Source: Candidatus Cloacimonadota bacterium (GTDB taxonomy: Bacteria > Muiribacteriota > UBA6191 > JACPRK01). From it: 8,545 nt of DNA. A model generated the notes under the pieces. That model saw nothing but the letters and a program-made list of their open reading frames with translations. It was not told where the DNA came from and made no database searches. The translations under genes were made by a program, and so were the position numbers. The number at the start of each line of letters is the position of its first letter. Positions within the stretch are counted from its first letter, which is position 1. Where the stretch lies: contig JAJFLN010000121.1 in the NCBI GenBank assembly GCA_021772705.1, positions 1-8,545 of the forward strand, written 5' to 3'. Positions 1-7,097 of the stretch are shown here, in pieces.

Positions 1-3000
1 ACATCATCCTATTCCAGGACGCGGACCTGGAGCTGGACCCGGCTGAGTATCCCAAGCTCCTGGCGCCCATCCTCTCAGGTGAGTCAGTTGTGGTGTATGG
101 CAGCCGGGACTACTGGAACGTGCCGGGAAGTCACTGGTCGAGTCGACTGGCCAACGGCTCTCTCGCAGTCCTGACCAGCGTGCTCTACGGGCAGGTCATC
201 ACGGACATGGAGACGGCCTACAAGGTCATGCGCCGGGAGGCGGTGAAGCCCCTGCTGCTGAACTCGAACCGGTTCGACATCGAGCCGGAGATCACCTCGA
301 AGCTCCGGCGGGCGGGTCACTCCATCCAGGAAGTGCCGATCGAGTACACCCCCAGGAGCTGGCTGGAGGGCAAGAAGATCCGCTGGCAGGACGGAGTCAT
401 CGCTGTCTGGACTCTCTTGAAGTGCCGCCTGTTGCCCATGTCTCAGGTGGCTGGAGTCGGGTTCAAGACCCAGGAACAGAAGGTACCTCACTCAGGCGCC
501 GAGACCGTCCCGGAGACTGCAGAAGTCACCCAGCCCATGCCGGTCGAAACCGCCGGCAGTGATGCCTCAGACCAGAGCCGAGGCGATGAGGAGAGCGGGG
601 CTTCCTCCAGAACGGAGCCACCCGGGCCCGGTTCGGGGAACAGGGCGGCCCAGCTGCTGATGCCCATTCTATTGATCGCCGTACTCATGGGTGCCGCCGT
701 GGCGATGGCCATCTGGTCGGCGGAACAGCGAGTGGAGAGGGAGCGGAGACGACCCACCCTGGGCAAGAGCCAGGTCCGGATTCTCACCCAGGAGGATCGG
801 ATCGAAGTGATGGAGGACGGCCGCTGCGAGTGGCAACGCTGCATTCTGGTGGAAAACCAAGGAGCCCAACGGACCGTGGAGATTCCCGTGGTCTATCCCC
901 AAGGTTCCTACCTGCCATTCGAGGCCGCCGATGGGGAGGACCGCCTCCTCAAGCTGAGCATCAAGCCCGTTCCCTGGGGGCTGCGACTCACCATCGCCCC
1001 TGTGGTTCCCTTGGCCGAAGGGGCCCAGATGCGGATCTGCATCTACACCACCGTGCGTGGTCTGATTCGCACCGGCGAGCCCGGTGGCGGCCTGGCGAAG
1101 CTGGCCCTGCCTTGCGACGCCATCACGTCAACGAAATGGAAGGAGTCTCTCTGGGTACGCCTGCCCGGGACCGTCACGGAGGGGCTCGAGCCAGCCGGAG
1201 TTCCGTGGGCGAACCGGATCGACACGCCCTCCGGCGTGGCCCTGGTCTGGCCCGAGCTGACCACCCAGATTCCCGGCGCCGTCGTGGGGGTTTCGTTCCC
1301 GGCGTCGGCGCTGTCCGGTACGGTTCCCTCCCGGGATCCCTTCTCTTCGGCGCGACTGATCCGGGCCGGCGTGATCCTCTTCTTCTTCTCTCTGGCCATG
1401 GCCTGGTTCCTCTGGACCCGGTCCTCTCGATGGCACGAGCTCATCCTGATGCTGGTGATGCTCGCCCAGATGGTGCTGTTCCTGCAGCCCATGCTGCTGG
1501 AGGACAATCTGGGATACATGGCCTATGTCCGCAGCCTGTGGTTCGACGGCGATTTCGACATGCTGAACGAATACAAGCTCTACAACCCCTACGGCATCTT
1601 CACGCCTCCGCCGCTGGAGCCGCCAGGGCCGACGGGGGCGGCGATCCTCCATGCCCCGTTCTTCGCCCTGGGCGATCTGCTGCAGCGCCTCCTGGAAGCA
1701 GGCGGCTGGCACCATCCGAGGAATGGCTTCTCCTTCCCCTACCTCATCTCCATTGCCGCCGGTTGTTTCCTGTATTGCTTCGGCGCCCTGCTCTTCTCCT
1801 ACCGCATCGCCCGGGACATCGTCGGCGCCAGGCCCGCGATCGCCGCCACCCTGGGCATCGCCATGGGCACGAACCTGTTCCTGATCACCTACTTCTGGAT
1901 CGCCGCGACACATGCTCCCTCCGTGTTCCTCGTATCCGCCTTTCTATATCTCTGGTGGCAAACCCGGAATCGGCCCAAGGAGGCACCCTGGCTGCTGCTG
2001 GGCCTCATCGGCGGCCTGGCGGGGCAGACTCGCTACCAGAACCTGGCATTCCTGGGTCTACCGATCCTGGATCTCTTCCTGCCGGAATTGCTGTTCGGCA
2101 AGCGAGCAAGCCGGGAGCGAGCCAGCCTGGGTCAACTGACTCTCTATGGCTTTGGCGCCCTTCTCGGCATGTCCATGCAGCTGCTGCTCTGGTCCATCCT
2201 TCAGGGCAAGCCGGTGGTGGACAACTACGGTGTCGGCAAGGGCCGGTTCGGAGAGACCCTGGTTCGATTCGGAAAGCTGATCCTCGGACGGGGGGACTGG
2301 GATGACCACAACGGGCTGTTCACAGCAATGCCGCTCCTGGCCTGCGGTTGGATCGCCCTGATCATTTCCCTGCCAAAGCTCTGCCGGTTCCAGCGACTGC
2401 TGGTGGCCATGCTAGCGGTTCAGCTTGCCGCAGTGTCGTCCTACGAGATCTACTGGGGAAGGCTGCTTTACGGGTCGGCTTACCTGGTCAACTGCACACT
2501 CATCTCCGTGCTGGGTCTGGCCTGGTTCCTGAGGGGAGCCAGAACGGTGAAGGTCCCCCGCATCCTGCTGGTGGCCATGCTCGTCGCCGGGTCTGTGTTT
2601 CATTTCTGGCTCGAAACCAAACAGCAGGCCTTCGAGCAGATGGACTTCTCGGGAGGCACGAGCCACGTGTTCAAGCTCGACCGCCTCTACCGGCTGCCGG
2701 AGGCAATCGACAGCAGCATGTTCCGTGTGGAGTCCGGCAACTTCGGCCACTTCTTCCGGGAGTTGATGACCCCCGGCGGCGAGACGATCCCCACCCTGAT
2801 GGTGATAGCTGGAACGGCCGTTCTAATGATGGGATTGCTCCTCTGTCCCGCAGGGGCGATTCGTCAAAGCGCCGGTGTCGTCCTGACACTTGCGCTGATC
2901 ATGGTGAATGTGATGGCTGTCCGGGGAGCCAACCTGGGCCGGACCACGGTCTGGCAGAAGGTCTCGGACTCCGTCTCCCGGGCAACGACGGCATACAAGC

Positions 3001-3554
3001 CGCTCTCGAAGCTGGGAGGCGGCCAGGAGTTCGGCATCACCAACCCCGAGCTGTTCACGAGACTGGTGGTGACCAGTCACCTGGTGGGGGCGGAGTCCGT
3101 GCGCCAGGATACCGCCGTGGCACAGGTGAAGCTTAAGACGAAGGAAGGCGGAACACTTCAGTTCCTCCTCAAGGCCGGTGTCCACACCGCCGATGGAGCG
3201 ATCTTGAACCCAGAACCTGGGCGGAAGTTCCAGCACCAGGTGCCCTGGAACCGGATCGTCCACCAGTGGCGAACCCGGGATTTCTCGTCCCGGTACTACT
3301 GGGGCTCCGCCTTTGCCTCCGAGTTCCGCTTCCCGGAGCCTACCGGGGTCGACCGGATCGATGTGGAGCCGCTGCTCGACGACGCCCACATTGCCGTCTC
3401 CTCCGTGATGCTCGCCGGGGATCGTCACATCGAGACGGACCACGCTCCTGCGCCGGGAGCAAGCCAGCGAGGCGACAAAGACAGCAAGCATGTGCAGAAG
3501 CCGGCCGCCGGCAAGGACGCAGGTCTCGAAGCAGGCGTTTCAGATTCCGATTAG
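1..3554 (+). CDS. GT2 (polyprenyl-P sugar synthase-like) / GT-C glycosyltransferase fusion, 5'-partial
   Basis: The reading frame is open from base 3 to the TAG at 3552-3554, giving 1183 visible residues; the gene starts upstream, and the in-frame GTG at 90 lies inside a domain so is not a start. Residues 1-145 are the C-terminal two thirds of a GT2 domain of the DPM1/ArnC type: a DxD motif (QDADLE, D6/D8), VVYGSR, a TDMETAYK stretch and RFDIEPEI. A polar low-complexity linker (161-215) follows. A membrane helix (217-238), a beta-rich soluble region (239-450), then about 12 helices (451-974) make a GT-C module. Its first outer loop has an acidic pair (E500-D501) in EDNLGYM, as in ArnT/PMT-like enzymes. 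The last 205 residues form a soluble, probably periplasmic, beta-rich tail. Likely role: make a polyprenyl-phosphate sugar inside and transfer the sugar outside the membrane. Donor and acceptor are unknown. The fusion is unusual, but the frame is continuous with no sign of frameshift. Confidence 0.85.
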   Translation, partial: IILFQDADLELDPAEYPKLLAPILSGESVVVYGSRDYWNVPGSHWSSRLANGSLAVLTSVLYGQVITDMETAYKVMRREAVKPLLLNSNRFDIEPEITSKLRRAGHSIQEVPIEYTPRSWLEGKKIRWQDGVIAVWTLLKCRLLPMSQVAGVGFKTQEQKVPHSGAETVPETAEVTQPMPVETAGSDASDQSRGDEESGASSRTEPPGPGSGNRAAQLLMPILLIAVLMGAAVAMAIWSAEQRVERERRRPTLGKSQVRILTQEDRIEVMEDGRCEWQRCILVENQGAQRTVEIPVVYPQGSYLPFEAADGEDRLLKLSIKPVPWGLRLTIAPVVPLAEGAQMRICIYTTVRGLIRTGEPGGGLAKLALPCDAITSTKWKESLWVRLPGTVTEGLEPAGVPWANRIDTPSGVALVWPELTTQIPGAVVGVSFPASALSGTVPSRDPFSSARLIRAGVILFFFSLAMAWFLWTRSSRWHELILMLVMLAQMVLFLQPMLLEDNLGYMAYVRSLWFDGDFDMLNEYKLYNPYGIFTPPPLEPPGPTGAAILHAPFFALGDLLQRLLEAGGWHHPRNGFSFPYLISIAAGCFLYCFGALLFSYRIARDIVGARPAIAATLGIAMGTNLFLITYFWIAATHAPSVFLVSAFLYLWWQTRNRPKEAPWLLLGLIGGLAGQTRYQNLAFLGLPILDLFLPELLFGKRASRERASLGQLTLYGFGALLGMSMQLLLWSILQGKPVVDNYGVGKGRFGETLVRFGKLILGRGDWDDHNGLFTAMPLLACGWIALIISLPKLCRFQRLLVAMLAVQLAAVSSYEIYWGRLLYGSAYLVNCTLISVLGLAWFLRGARTVKVPRILLVAMLVAGSVFHFWLETKQQAFEQMDFSGGTSHVFKLDRLYRLPEAIDSSMFRVESGNFGHFFRELMTPGGETIPTLMVIAGTAVLMMGLLLCPAGAIRQSAGVVLTLALIMVNVMAVRGANLGRTTVWQKVSDSVSRATTAYKPLSKLGGGQEFGITNPELFTRLVVTSHLVGAESVRQDTAVAQVKLKTKEGGTLQFLLKAGVHTADGAILNPEPGRKFQHQVPWNRIVHQWRTRDFSSRYYWGSAFASEFRFPEPTGVDRIDVEPLLDDAHIAVSSVMLAGDRHIETDHAPAPGASQRGDKDSKHVQKPAAGKDAGLEAGVSDSD

Positions 3555-4547
3555 CTCTTCCTTGAGCTCGATCCAGGCCTTGCGGGAGATGCCCAGGATC
3601 TGGGGCTGCCGGCTCACGTGGCAGTCCTGACAGGCGGGAGGCAAGGCTCCCCACTGTCCGGAGACGAAGGCCTTTCGCAAGGACTGCATCTCCGGTCCGT
3701 TCCAGACTTCCTGAAGCGTCTGGCGATTGAGATCTCCCACAGGCATCCGGCCTTCGATGTCGAGACAGCAGGGCACAGCGGTGCCGTCCCAGAGAATGGA
3801 CAGTCCGCTCCAGGGGGCGGGACAGCGAGCCGGAGGCGAGGCCAGAGTGCTCAGGTCATCCTCCGTGGCCAGGCCGGCCCAGGTGTGGGGTTCCGTCACC
3901 TCCAGGTGGTTCAACCCGGCGGCCAGGAGCCGGCTCTCCAGATCGTCCCACTCCTGCTGGACCTCCGCCGTGCGGTCCGGCGCCAGATCCACGATGCTCA
4001 TGTAAGTGTAGGGAGTGGCGCTGCCGAAGTCGGACCGCATCTCCAGAAACTTGAAGATGTTGGCCAGGACCTTGTCGAACTTGCCTCCCCGCCGGATGCT
4101 CTCGTAGGTGGTCCGATCCAGGCCGTCGAAGGAGAAACCGAGCCACTCCAGCCCGGAGGCGATCAGGGGACCGGCGTGACGGTAGTCCAGCACCTTGGCG
4201 TTGGTGAACATGGCCGTCGGCATGCCGGCAGTCCGAGCTTTGCGGATGATCTCCGGCAGCTGCTTGTGCAGCAACGACTCCCCTCCGAGATGGAAGTAGA
4301 TCAGGGGCCGGGCATCTCGGGCCTGCTCGATGATGCTCTCCACCAGGTCCATGTCGATGAAGCCACCCTCCCGATCCAGTCCCAGACCTGTGGGACAGTG
4401 GATGCACTGGAGGTTGCAGATGTTGGTCGGCTCGATCCAGAGGTGGGTCGGCAGGTAACCCAGGCGCGACTGAGCCCTGCCGAAGCCATCGAGGGCCCGG
4501 GCGAAGTGCCACATTCGATGGAGCTTTGACAGGGGGGAGCTCACCAT
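3540..4547 (-). CDS. Radical SAM/SPASM domain protein
   Basis: Encodes 335 residues if started at the ATG at 4547. The cluster-binding motif CNLQCIHC (C44, C48, C51; CX3CX2C) follows a typical WIEPTN strand. GGES (88-91) stands in place of the common GGEP, and SFDG (139-142) is a usual barrel-strand motif. The C-terminal part carries SPASM-like cysteines C242, C260, C261, C306 and C309 in the familiar CC...VGDLN...EVWNG...C-x2-C pattern, so at least one auxiliary Fe-S cluster is expected. The family generates a 5'-deoxyadenosyl radical to modify peptides, sugars or other small molecules; the substrate cannot be read from sequence. The gene is divergent from the four-gene operon and overlaps the 3' end of the fusion gene. 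An in-frame GTG at 4583 would add 12 residues; neither start has a clear ribosome binding site, so ATG was preferred. It may act on the glycan or a peptide exported with it (inference). Confidence 0.88.
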   Translation of the reverse strand: MVSSPLSKLHRMWHFARALDGFGRAQSRLGYLPTHLWIEPTNICNLQCIHCPTGLGLDREGGFIDMDLVESIIEQARDARPLIYFHLGGESLLHKQLPEIIRKARTAGMPTAMFTNAKVLDYRHAGPLIASGLEWLGFSFDGLDRTTYESIRRGGKFDKVLANIFKFLEMRSDFGSATPYTYMSIVDLAPDRTAEVQQEWDDLESRLLAAGLNHLEVTEPHTWAGLATEDDLSTLASPPARCPAPWSGLSILWDGTAVPCCLDIEGRMPVGDLNRQTLQEVWNGPEMQSLRKAFVSGQWGALPPACQDCHVSRQPQILGISRKAWIELKEELIGI

Positions 4548-4585
4548 GTGCCGGACACCGATGCGACAGCCCCAGAGGACCACTT

Positions 4586-4620
4586 CGGTTCGACGGCGGC
4601 CAGAGGGTCACCTCGAACCG
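4586..4620. repeat. 8-bp perfect inverted repeat in divergent control region
   Basis: CGGTTCGA (4586-4593) and TCGAACCG (4613-4620) are perfect inverted repeats with a 19-nt spacer. They lie 39-73 bases upstream of the ATG chosen for the radical SAM gene and just outside its alternative GTG start. A further GTTCGA occurs at 4623-4628. The arrangement could bind a dimeric regulator or form a hairpin in a leader transcript. Nothing in the window identifies the regulator, and chance cannot be excluded in GC-rich DNA. Confidence 0.35.
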
Positions 4621-4737
4621 GCGTTCGATTCACTGGGGCGTCCGGCGAGGATAATCCTTCAGCGGCCCTGTTGACTGGGTGTATCAATCGACTTCCCACG
4701 ATCCCGCGACGTGCCTCCGGTACGGTCGATGGCCGTG

Positions 4738-4762
4738 ATCGGCCGATGGGTGGTGGTAGGAT
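4738..4762 (+). promoter_or_regulatory. Possible -10 box with adjacent 10-bp palindrome
   Basis: ATCGGCCGAT (4738-4747) is a perfect 10-bp palindrome, preceded by a related GGTCGATGG (4724-4732) that matches GGCCGATGG (4741-4749) at 8 of 9 positions. TAGGAT (4757-4762) is a plausible -10 hexamer followed by an A/T-containing stretch; transcription would begin near 4769 and leave a leader of about 34 nt before the GTG at 4803. No good -35 hexamer sits at the proper distance. A TTGACT at 4671-4676 has no matching -10. If the -10 call is right, the palindrome would overlap the promoter spacer and could be an operator. The rest of 4548-4802 holds nothing else I can support. Confidence 0.35.
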
Positions 4763-4789
4763 ACTGCATTCCTGACGGAGAGATTTAGA

Positions 4790-4795
4790 AAGGAG
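4790..4795 (+). promoter_or_regulatory. Ribosome binding site fixing the GTG start of the SMR-like gene
   Basis: AAGGAG is a near-consensus Shine-Dalgarno sequence 7 nt before the GTG at 4803. It supports this non-ATG start as the first codon of the operon. Confidence 0.8.
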
Positions 4796-4802
4796 ATTCC
4801 CG

Positions 4803-5159
4803 GTGGCCGATTTCGTGTTGCTGATCGTCTGCATCCTCGTCAGTGTCGGGGCTCAGATGTTGTTGAAGCTCGGAGTCGACGCTGCGGGAGGTGTCCATTT
4901 CAGGGGCGTGGCCGAGGCGATCCGGGTATTCACGCATCCCATCATCATCGCGGGATTCGTCTGTTACTTTGCCGGCAGCTATCTCTGGCTGGCCGTGCTG
5001 TCCAAGTTCCAGTACAGCCGGGCCAATCTCTATTTCAGCGTCAATCACGTCCTGACTCTGGCCATTGCGGTCTTCTACTTCGGAGACAAGTTCACCACGG
5101 CCAACAGCGTCGGCGCCGTCATGGTGATCGCCGGCCTCTACCTCGTTTCCCTGAAGTGA
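4803..5159 (+). CDS. SMR/EamA-type four-helix membrane protein, ArnE/ArnF-like
   Basis: This 118-residue protein has four predicted membrane helices at about 3-22, 45-66, 75-93 and 99-116, the size and layout of the small multidrug resistance superfamily. The first helix reads LVSVGAQMLLKLG and lacks the conserved Glu of drug-exporting EmrE. The third and fourth helices (residues 77-115), with FGDK between them, resemble ArnE/ArnF-type lipid-linked sugar flippase subunits and single EamA repeats. It is the first gene of a four-gene operon, has a strong ribosome binding site and a GTG start, and ends 7 nt before the glycosyltransferase. With the GT2/GT-C fusion nearby, a role in moving a polyprenyl-phosphate sugar across the inner membrane is the best guess; a general small-molecule exporter is the alternative. 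Such proteins act as dimers; no second copy is visible here. Confidence 0.82.
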   Translation: MADFVLLIVCILVSVGAQMLLKLGVDAAGGVHFRGVAEAIRVFTHPIIIAGFVCYFAGSYLWLAVLSKFQYSRANLYFSVNHVLTLAIAVFYFGDKFTTANSVGAVMVIAGLYLVSLK

Positions 5160-5166
5160 TCCACCG

Positions 5167-6330
5167 TTGAGAATCGTAGTCCTGGTCAATGACTTCGGCC
5201 CACCCTGGGACGAGGCTGGGAAGAACAATGCCCTGGCCGTGGGCCGGTTTCTGGCCCGGGAGCGGGGGCATCAGATCTCCTTCGTCGGCCTGGGAGAGTC
5301 CTCAGGAGAGGACCAGGTGGAGGGCTTGCCCGTGATCCGCACCGCCAGCCCCGGCTATCGCAGCGCCTGGAAACGCCTGCTCTATCCCTTCGGCTATCTA
5401 TTCTTGATGGCCCGGTGCGGGAAGCTGTTCGAGAGACTGGAACCCGACGTGCTTCTCTGCTTCTGGGAGACGGCCAGCACGGGTATCCCGGCGGCCTGTA
5501 TCCGGGCCATGGGAGCACCGAAAGCCCATCTGGTACAGGTGGTCTGGACCGATTCCTATACCTTGCAAGCGGCCCCCCTCGACGTCTGGTTCAAGGAGCA
5601 TCTTCCAAACCTCCTCTTCAACAACCGCCTGGTCACGAGCCTGGCAGGCTGGCTCGTGGATGACATGCAGGCCACGAGCCGCTATCTGGCCGATCGGCTC
5701 GGTGACGCCGGCATCGGCGGAGTCACGGTAGGTTCTCACGGTGTAGACATCGACCAGTTTCAACCCAGATCACTCGAGAACGGCCGTGATGCATCGGGTC
5801 CCGGTATCATCGGCTACCTCGGCCACGCCACCCACGCCAAGGGAATCGACGTCCTCCTCGACGCCCTGACTCCCGAACTGGCGCCGGGCAAGCTGGAGCT
5901 TCGCCTCTCTCTCAGCCGCTCTCCGGAGTCCGACGCCCTCATCGCCCGGTCCATTCCCGGGGTCCAGGCCGTGGGCATCACGCCGGCCGCGGACTTCTTC
6001 AATGAATGCGACCTGGCTGTCTTGCCCAGGGTCTCGTCCTACGGGACGGCCAGTTATCCGAACACGGTGCTGGAGGCCATGGCTTGCGGCAAGCCGGTGC
6101 TGACGACCCGGCAGCCGGCCATCGACGAGCTGATCGAGGACGGCAAGACGGGATTCCTGGTCCCCCCCGGAGACGTGGCAGCCCTCCGCAGCCGGGCTCT
6201 GGAGTTGATGTCGGACCGGAGTCTGCGAGAGAGCGCCGGCAAGGCAGCCCGGGAGTTCGTGCTCCGAAAGCTGTCCTGGGAGCGAGTGATCGCTCCCCTG
6301 GAAGATCTGCTAGACAAGGGACGCTCGTGA
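5167..6330 (+). CDS. GT4-family (GT-B fold) glycosyltransferase
   Basis: The protein has 387 residues, normal for GT4. The N-terminal Rossmann domain opens with MRIVVLVNDF followed by GPPWDEAGKNNALA. The C-terminal nucleotide-sugar domain begins near residue 212 (GIIGYLGH, then KGIDVLLDAL) and includes CDLAVLPR and the family block NTVLEAMACGKPVL, GKTGFLVPPGD. The second Glu of the usual EX7E motif is present (E303), but the first is replaced by Ala (A295, in ASYPNTVLE). The TTG start is forced: an in-frame stop lies at 5152-5154 and the first beta strand begins immediately. No ribosome binding site is clear, so translation is probably coupled to the upstream gene, whose stop is 7 nt away. 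It likely transfers a sugar from a nucleotide donor to a lipid-linked glycan in the cytoplasm; donor and acceptor cannot be assigned. Confidence 0.9.
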   Translation: MRIVVLVNDFGPPWDEAGKNNALAVGRFLARERGHQISFVGLGESSGEDQVEGLPVIRTASPGYRSAWKRLLYPFGYLFLMARCGKLFERLEPDVLLCFWETASTGIPAACIRAMGAPKAHLVQVVWTDSYTLQAAPLDVWFKEHLPNLLFNNRLVTSLAGWLVDDMQATSRYLADRLGDAGIGGVTVGSHGVDIDQFQPRSLENGRDASGPGIIGYLGHATHAKGIDVLLDALTPELAPGKLELRLSLSRSPESDALIARSIPGVQAVGITPAADFFNECDLAVLPRVSSYGTASYPNTVLEAMACGKPVLTTRQPAIDELIEDGKTGFLVPPGDVAALRSRALELMSDRSLRESAGKAAREFVLRKLSWERVIAPLEDLLDKGRS

Positions 6331-7097
6331 TAGGCCCGGTTACGGTCCTGGCCCGGGATCACATCACTCTCCTGGAGGTGTTGCGGGAGCGAGGGCAAAA
6401 GCAACAGTCCATGCTCCACATGGACCAACACTGCGACATGCGGGGCCTCCTGGTCGACCCGGGCCGGTCCGGAGCCCGGTGGCTATACGGTGCCGGCCAT
6501 CCCGACAGCGGCAACATCCTGGGTCATTCCGTGACAGAGGGCTGGGTGGATCGGGTCTACTGGATTCACGGCGCCGACGGCGGGCGAGAGGAAGATCTGG
6601 GGACTTTCCTTCTTCCCGACGAGAAGGACCGGGCTCCCTTCCGATGGTTCGGAAAGGACGAGGGCAAGGACGACGAGGGCTGGTCGAATCTGAACCTGGA
6701 CGTGGCCCCTTTCGAAGATGCGCGGCCTCCGGAGAGGACCGATGTCTGGAGCCTGGACTGGGACTACTTCGCCCCCTTTCCCTCGTCGGAGCCCCGGGCT
6801 CGGCGCCGGGTCGCCGGCTTCCTCCGCCTGGTTGGCGATTCCTGCCCGGACCTGATCTTCCTCTGTTCCTCCCCGGGCTACGCCTCGGCGCATCGTCAGG
6901 TATTGCAGGAGTTCCTCGATGAGCTGGTTCGCCGACAGGGAGGGACTCTGGAGAGACGAGTCGAGCCCTGGGGAGGACCGGAGGGGGCCGGCCTTCTCGG
7001 AAGAACCCTGACCCTGGCCCGCTACCTGAGCCAGCGGCCCCTGGTGGCGGCGAAGAAGTTACTGGCCCGAATAGGTCCGGAGGAGCAGGGACAGTGA
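6327..7097 (+). CDS. UPF0489 family protein (arginase-fold, putative ureohydrolase-like)
   Basis: The GTG at 6327 overlaps the upstream TGA (GTGA) and is preceded by AAGGGA 5 nt away, giving 256 residues. The open frame continues upstream to 6006, but that part only shadows the glycosyltransferase gene. UPF0489 hallmarks appear in order: RDH (10-12), LHMDQHCDM (30-38, with H31, D33, H35, D37), SVTEGWVDRVYWIHG (68-82) and SLDWDYF (142-148, with D144 and D146). The DxHxD and DxD motifs match the metal-ligand pattern of the arginase/ureohydrolase fold. As I recall, some UPF0489 members are peptide arginases that turn arginine into ornithine; the human member is C5orf22. The family call is firm, the reaction is inference. 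It sits between a GT4 enzyme and a FemAB-like protein and is coupled to both by 4-nt overlaps, so it probably acts on the same product. Confidence 0.8.
   Translation: MIGPVTVLARDHITLLEVLRERGQKQQSMLHMDQHCDMRGLLVDPGRSGARWLYGAGHPDSGNILGHSVTEGWVDRVYWIHGADGGREEDLGTFLLPDEKDRAPFRWFGKDEGKDDEGWSNLNLDVAPFEDARPPERTDVWSLDWDYFAPFPSSEPRARRRVAGFLRLVGDSCPDLIFLCSSPGYASAHRQVLQEFLDELVRRQGGTLERRVEPWGGPEGAGLLGRTLTLARYLSQRPLVAAKKLLARIGPEEQGQ
7079..7085 (+). promoter_or_regulatory. Ribosome binding site for the FemAB-like gene inside the UPF0489 gene
   Basis: GGAGGAG lies in the last codons of the UPF0489 gene, 8 nt before the GTG at 7094. It supports that start and the GTGA overlap between the two genes. Confidence 0.8.

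Noticed and set aside
1128..1913. Minus-strand open frame of 261 codons
   Set aside because: It is antisense to the GT-C module, low in complexity and has no family signature.
830..2305. Long plus-strand open frame of 491 codons inside the fusion gene
   Set aside because: It is rich in Arg, Gly, Ala and Pro with no recognisable domain, and lies entirely within a gene with clear membrane helices. It is a GC-bias shadow.
3618..4529. Plus-strand open frame of 303 codons antisense to the radical SAM gene
   Set aside because: The opposite strand encodes conserved Fe-S cysteine motifs, and this frame has no domain pattern.
4671..4676. TTGACT as a -35 box
   Set aside because: No acceptable -10 hexamer lies 16-18 nt downstream.
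4548..4775. 75-codon plus-strand frame in the divergent gap, considered as a radical SAM precursor peptide
   Set aside because: A purine-rich stretch precedes its GTG, but that stretch belongs to the radical SAM codons. The peptide has no leader/core look, and the frame runs through the promoter region of the operon.
4541..4834. 97-codon minus-strand frame overlapping the start of the SMR-like gene
   Set aside because: It overlaps the strong ribosome binding site and first codons of the operon and has no recognisable sequence features.
6006..6326. Upstream extension of the UPF0489 frame to an ATG at 6006
   Set aside because: This part is antiphase to the well-conserved GT4 donor domain, and the family similarity begins only near 6327, where a GTG with a ribosome binding site overlaps the upstream stop.
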